Assembly: GCA_006226225.1 (NCBI GenBank)
Contig: SBHI01000072.1
Coordinates: 1-8,681 of the forward strand
Reading direction: 5' to 3'
DNA: 8,681 bases
DNA from: Alphaproteobacteria bacterium
GTDB lineage: Bacteria > Pseudomonadota > Alphaproteobacteria > Micavibrionales > CSBR16-224
The notes beneath the pieces are model-generated. The model saw only the letters and a list, made by a program, of their open reading frames with translations. It was not told the DNA's origin and did no database searches. Both the position numbers and the translations under genes were made by a program. Below are positions 5,485 through 8,681 of the stretch, one piece after another (the first letter of the stretch is position 1; each line of letters begins with the position of its first letter).

Positions 5485-6000
5485 ATGACGGAGATTTTAA
5501 GCATAGGCGGGGCTATATCCCCTCTGAATGTGCGCAACAGCGCACAGGCTGTCTCTGCGCCGGAAACCTCCGGCAGTGTCCGAAACGAATCATTTATTTC
5601 TTCCCGCATTCGTGTCGATAACCTGCTTGATCTGGCTATTCTGGAATACCGTTCCCAAGAAGGGGAAGTTATTCGCCAATTCCCGACGCAGGGGCAAATT
5701 CAGGCATTTCAGCGTGCGGCAGAGCTGGAACACCGCAATGCCACGGTTGAGGGCAGCGGAAACAGCTTCACCCCCGTTAACACGAATGACGGCACAACAA
5801 CCGTGACGCAGCCCAACACCACGACAGGCGCTGCTTTCTTCGCACAAGATACAGGTACGACGACGGAAACATCATCACCCGCGCCGCAAGTATCGACACC
5901 GGCGCCCGCACCGGTTACGTCATCTAATGTCAGCAGCTTTGTTTCAACGCCTGTTTCTGACGCAACAACCCCCTCCACAACACAATCGGTCGTGGTTTAA
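5485..6000 (+). CDS. FlaG-like motif protein with a Thr/Ser/Pro-rich tail
   Basis: A 171-residue protein with no signal peptide or membrane segment. Residues 41-75 read RIRVDNLLDLAILEYRSQ then EGEVIRQFPTQGQ; the EGEVIRQFP part resembles the conserved TGEVIRQIP core of FlaG-family flagellar proteins, though the preceding beta-strand region is short. From about 95 to the end the protein is low-complexity, rich in Thr, Ser, Pro and Ala, and likely disordered. The start is ATG at 5485 with AGGA 7 bases upstream. A strong promoter and a CtrA-type box lie upstream; CtrA commonly controls flagellar genes in this class, which agrees with a motility link but does not prove it. No other flagellar gene is in the window. 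The call of a real gene is firm; the FlaG relation is tentative. Confidence 0.75.
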   Translation: MTEILSIGGAISPLNVRNSAQAVSAPETSGSVRNESFISSRIRVDNLLDLAILEYRSQEGEVIRQFPTQGQIQAFQRAAELEHRNATVEGSGNSFTPVNTNDGTTTVTQPNTTTGAAFFAQDTGTTTETSSPAPQVSTPAPAPVTSSNVSSFVSTPVSDATTPSTTQSVVV

Positions 6001-6042
6001 CGCCGCGCGCCGCATTTTCCTGCCGCACTGCAACATATTTAT

Positions 6043-6060
6043 TTTTAAGCAATTTTAAGC
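6043..6060 (+). repeat. Direct repeat TTTTAAGC spaced one helical turn
   Basis: Two exact copies of TTTTAAGC, at 6043-6050 and 6053-6060, start 10 bases apart in the 131-base gap before the lipoprotein gene. This phasing is typical of sites for response regulators that bind tandem half-sites. The TTAA cores are 6 bases apart, not the 7 expected for CtrA. No convincing -35/-10 pair lies next to it. Confidence 0.4.
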
Positions 6061-6131
6061 TATGTATAAACATTTTGTGGTAGAATTAAGGGGTAGGGAA
6101 ACCGCATGTTTTTTTCAGGAGAACAGAGTGT

Positions 6132-6683
6132 ATGGCGGCCCGCCGAAAGAATAGTTTTGCTTTGAATATGGGCGTTCTCGCAACCGTCCTGACCCTTGTT
6201 TTTATACTTTCAGGCTGCATGAAACTGAAAGACCAGCATGTGAATACGGAACTGTTCGAAGGCAAGCAGGATATGCAGACCCGGGTCAGCGAACTGAAGG
6301 CCGGTATGAGCAAAAAGGATGTTTTCACCGCCCTGAATATTTCCGAAGAGAAGTTCAACCGTCTCAGCCTGCAGGACATCCAGACAGCCCTATACGGCAA
6401 TTCCCAAATGCAGGGCACCCCCGAGCAACTTGAGAAATTCCGCCGCCAGCTTTTGCGCTATGACGGCTATTCCCTGCCTTATCGCTCCATCGAAAGCGAG
6501 GGCTCGCTCGGTTTTGCCAAATTCAAGATCCACAAAAAGGGCCATGATCTGGTACTGATTATGATTTTCCACGATGGCAAGCTGGCACAGGCCACGATTC
6601 AGGGCAAGCAGGAAGTGGATGAAATGGAAGATCAGTATCTGTGGAACACGATCCTGCGCACAGGCGTCAGCGCGGCAATGTAA
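6132..6683 (+). CDS. Predicted lipoprotein with a BamE/SmpA-like segment
   Basis: A 183-residue protein with a lipoprotein signal: basic MAARRKNS, a hydrophobic core (about 13-26), and lipobox LSGC with the acylated Cys at 29. Residue +2 is Met, so outer-membrane sorting is expected by the E. coli rule, which may not hold here. The mature 155 residues include LKAGMSKKDVFTALNI (55-70), which resembles the LKxGMTxxqV helix of BamE/OmlA-type lipoproteins. The rest (RYDGYSLPYRSIESEGSL, then strand-like LVLIMIFHDGKLAQATI) is not familiar. The start is ATG at 6132 with AGGAG about 10 bases upstream. It follows the FlaG-like gene on the same strand after 131 bases and converges with the next gene over 39 bases. 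The lipoprotein call is good; the family is uncertain. Confidence 0.82.
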   Translation: MAARRKNSFALNMGVLATVLTLVFILSGCMKLKDQHVNTELFEGKQDMQTRVSELKAGMSKKDVFTALNISEEKFNRLSLQDIQTALYGNSQMQGTPEQLEKFRRQLLRYDGYSLPYRSIESEGSLGFAKFKIHKKGHDLVLIMIFHDGKLAQATIQGKQEVDEMEDQYLWNTILRTGVSAAM

Positions 6684-6722
6684 ACCGCCGCAATATTTCA
6701 GCAGAAAGAATGATAGGTTTTA

Positions 6723-7349
6723 TCAGGATGTCGCAGGGCGTTTGCCTGTCACCGGCAAATCTGCGGCAATCGGCTCATCATCCACCATTTCAATCAGACC
6801 GTTTTCGGTCATAGAGAAACGTGCGGCAAACAGCGCATCGCCATAAAGAACCATACCGCTGGCCTGCAATTCGCCTTTTTCATTCCGGCCTTCAAAAGAG
6901 GCGGGGCGGATTGATCCTTCCAGAACTTTCTTCATCGCATCATCCATTTTGGCGTGATCGAAAGCATCATCATCCAGCTTTTCGACAACCAGAAACGGGC
7001 CTTCATCGCCATGCACGAAATAACAGAAGAAGCGCAGATAATCGAGGACATTCTCCTCATCAACATGAACGGGACCGGCTTCATTGGCTTCATGAATCGG
7101 GGTGCTGGAACCATCCAGATGGAACATCTGTCCCTGTTTGGCCAGAAACCAGAACGGGCCAACACCTTTCGGCCACGCGCTGTCACTGACGCGTACCATG
7201 GCAATATTTTTGTAAAACGGAAGCTGACGCCATTCAACCTTGGCCGTTTGGGCGGATGCCGTGTGCTTACCAGCAACGGGATTAACGGATTTCAGGAACG
7301 GCTCGGTTTCGGGGCCTTGAACGACCTGCCAGTTATTATCGTTATACAT
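6723..7349 (-). CDS. Soluble protein of unknown function downstream of pyrG
   Basis: I do not recognise this 208-residue protein. It has no signal peptide or membrane helix and looks like a folded, mildly acidic cytoplasmic protein. Notable stretches are WRQLPFYKNIAMVRVSD (40-56), GVGPFWFLAKQGQMFHLDG (62-80), and YLRFFCYFVHGDEGPFLVVE (104-123), which alternate like beta-strands. GELQASGMVLYGDALFAARFSM (159-180) looks like further strands. The last residues (PVTGKRPATS) are probably a flexible tail. The ATG at 7349, with AAGGG about 11 bases upstream, is preferred over a GTG at 7361 that has no room for a ribosome site. It lies 105 bases after pyrG on the same strand with no clear terminator or strong promoter between, so co-transcription is possible. 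It ends tail to tail with the lipoprotein gene. Confidence 0.8.
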   Translation of the reverse strand: MYNDNNWQVVQGPETEPFLKSVNPVAGKHTASAQTAKVEWRQLPFYKNIAMVRVSDSAWPKGVGPFWFLAKQGQMFHLDGSSTPIHEANEAGPVHVDEENVLDYLRFFCYFVHGDEGPFLVVEKLDDDAFDHAKMDDAMKKVLEGSIRPASFEGRNEKGELQASGMVLYGDALFAARFSMTENGLIEMVDDEPIAADLPVTGKRPATS

Positions 7350-7454
7350 GATACTGTTCACCCTTATTTAAAAGCTCTCATTTCGGCGTCCATCGTGCCA
7401 CGTTCGACATTCAAAATCAAGCCGATAGAAAGACATAAATCGTTAAAACTGTCA

Positions 7455-8681
7455 TTACACCAGACGGGACTGTTTTACCGCCGCTTCGATAAAGGAGACG
7501 AAAAGCGGATGCGGCGCAAAGGGGCGCGATTTCAGCTCGGGATGGAACTGCACGCCGATAAACCACGGATGGTCTGCGCGCTCTACCGTCTCCGGCAAAA
7601 CACCGTCAGGCGACATACCGCTGAAAATCAATCCGCTTGCTTCCAGTTTTTCGCGGTAATTGGTATTTACTTCATAACGGTGGCGGTGGCGCTCGGAAAT
7701 CGTCTCTGCACCGCCGTAAATGTCCGCCAGCTGCGAGCCTTTTTTCAAATCGGTATGATAGGCACCCAGACGCATCGTACCGCCCTTGTCATCATCCTCG
7801 CCACGCAGTTCCTTTTCGCCGCTGTCTTTGACCCATTCCGTCATCAAACCGACAACCGCTTCACTGCAATTCCCGAATTCACTGGAACCCGCACCGGCAA
7901 TTCCCGCCAGATTACGTGCGGCCTCGATAACCGCCAGCTGCATACCCAGACAGATACCGAAATAGGGGATTTTTTGCTCCCGCGCAAAGCGCACGGCCAT
8001 AATTTTACCTTCCGTACCGCGGTCGCCAAAGCCGCCCGGCACCAAAATGGCATCCAGCGATGATAACTGCGCACGCAGCCCCGCATCGTCTTTTTTCTCA
8101 AGCTCTGCCGCATCAATGAATTTCATATCCACCGCGACATGATTAGCCAGCCCGCCGTGATTCAAGGCTTCCATCAGTGATTTATAGCTATCCGGCAGTT
8201 CGACATATTTGCCAACAATCCCCACAGTAACCTTGCCTTCGGGGCTGTTGATCGTATCGATGATTTTTTTCCAGACAGACAGATCAACATCTCCGGATTC
8301 CATACCGAAATAATCCAGAACCTGTGTATCCAGCCCCTCGGCATGATAACTCAGCGGCACTTCATAAATATTCTTTACATCCAGCGCCGAAATCACGCGC
8401 TTTTCCTGCACATTGCAAAATAGCGCAATTTTACGGCGCTCGTCTTCGGGAATCGGGCGGTCAGCGCGACACAGCAACAAAGCAGGCTGAATACCAACCG
8501 AGAGCAGCTCTTTTACCGAGTGCTGGGTCGGTTTTGTTTTCAACTCACCGGCAGCCGGAATATAAGGCAGCAGCGTCACATGCGCGAACAAGGCGCGTGC
8601 AGGGCCGACTTCGTTTCCGAACTGGCGGATCGCCTCCAGAAACGGCAAACCTTCAATATCACCGACCGTACCGCCGATTTC
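7455..8681 (-). CDS. pyrG: CTP synthase, N-terminus cut by window edge
   Basis: CTP synthase (EC 6.3.4.2) aminates UTP to CTP with ATP and glutamine, the last step of de novo CTP synthesis. The window holds 408 residues, beginning at EIGGTVGDIEGLPFLEAIRQ, equivalent to E. coli E140 onward; about 139 residues are missing. The first Glu is the Mg2+ ligand, and DIE at fragment residues 8-10 lines the CTP feedback site. The class I glutamine amidotransferase domain follows: LVPGGFGDRG, the nucleophile Cys in FGICLGMQ (fragment residue 244), and the catalytic His and Glu in VQFHPE (380 and 382). The end of the protein matches the usual total of about 545 residues, so it appears intact. No frameshift is seen. 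It ends with TAA at 7455; an unknown gene follows. Confidence 0.98.
   Translation of the reverse strand, partial: EIGGTVGDIEGLPFLEAIRQFGNEVGPARALFAHVTLLPYIPAAGELKTKPTQHSVKELLSVGIQPALLLCRADRPIPEDERRKIALFCNVQEKRVISALDVKNIYEVPLSYHAEGLDTQVLDYFGMESGDVDLSVWKKIIDTINSPEGKVTVGIVGKYVELPDSYKSLMEALNHGGLANHVAVDMKFIDAAELEKKDDAGLRAQLSSLDAILVPGGFGDRGTEGKIMAVRFAREQKIPYFGICLGMQLAVIEAARNLAGIAGAGSSEFGNCSEAVVGLMTEWVKDSGEKELRGEDDDKGGTMRLGAYHTDLKKGSQLADIYGGAETISERHRHRYEVNTNYREKLEASGLIFSGMSPDGVLPETVERADHPWFIGVQFHPELKSRPFAPHPLFVSFIEAAVKQSRLV

Noticed and set aside
6954..8063. A 369-codon open frame on the plus strand across pyrG and the downstream gene
   Set aside because: It is antisense to a certain pyrG and spans two genes. 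Its composition is rich in Arg, His and Thr as expected from reading conserved codons backwards. No ribosome site or known motif was seen.
1..8681. A mobile element, CRISPR array, tRNA or defence island
   Set aside because: I saw no spaced direct repeats, terminal inverted repeats, transposase or integrase motifs, tRNA cloverleaf, or known defence domains on either strand.

Overview
The window looks like chromosomal DNA of an alphaproteobacterium with roughly balanced GC, judged by eye. The main reason is the gene order on the minus strand: a short coiled-coil protein, zapA, 6S RNA (ssrS), 5-formyltetrahydrofolate cyclo-ligase, then a YmdB-type phosphoesterase. This is a familiar alphaproteobacterial neighbourhood. 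A consensus CtrA box (TTAA-N7-TTAA) fits the same class. I cannot place the organism to genus. There is no sign of a phage, transposon, integron, CRISPR array or plasmid.

Layout from left to right. Bases 1-1124 (minus) hold most of an ArsB/NhaD-type ion transporter whose C-terminus lies outside the window. It is the last gene of a minus-strand series that starts at about 3188 from a near-consensus promoter: cyclo-ligase (2558-3154), YmdB-type phosphoesterase (1655-2512), a tandem-CBS protein (1151-1618), then the transporter. Upstream of that promoter is 6S RNA (about 3343-3511). Before it comes a second unit with its own promoter: a 72-residue coiled-coil protein (3972-4190), then zapA (3562-3966).

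The middle (4306-6683) is the least familiar part. A 280-residue coiled-coil protein (minus) and a 171-residue protein with a FlaG-like motif (plus) are divergently transcribed. They flank a 336-base intergenic region with a strong promoter for each side and a perfect CtrA-type box between them. A 183-residue predicted lipoprotein follows on the plus strand.

The right end is again minus strand: a 208-residue protein of unknown function (6723-7349) sits downstream of pyrG (CTP synthase). The synthase is cut by the window edge at the residue equivalent to E. coli E140.

Together the recognised genes are housekeeping: CTP and folate metabolism, Z-ring assembly, global RNA polymerase regulation by 6S RNA, and ion transport with a likely nucleotide-sensing partner. 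I found no convincing new multi-gene defence or mobile system. The best leads are the CtrA-box divergent pair, the CBS/transporter pair attached to the folate operon, and an alternative 3' hairpin in 6S RNA.
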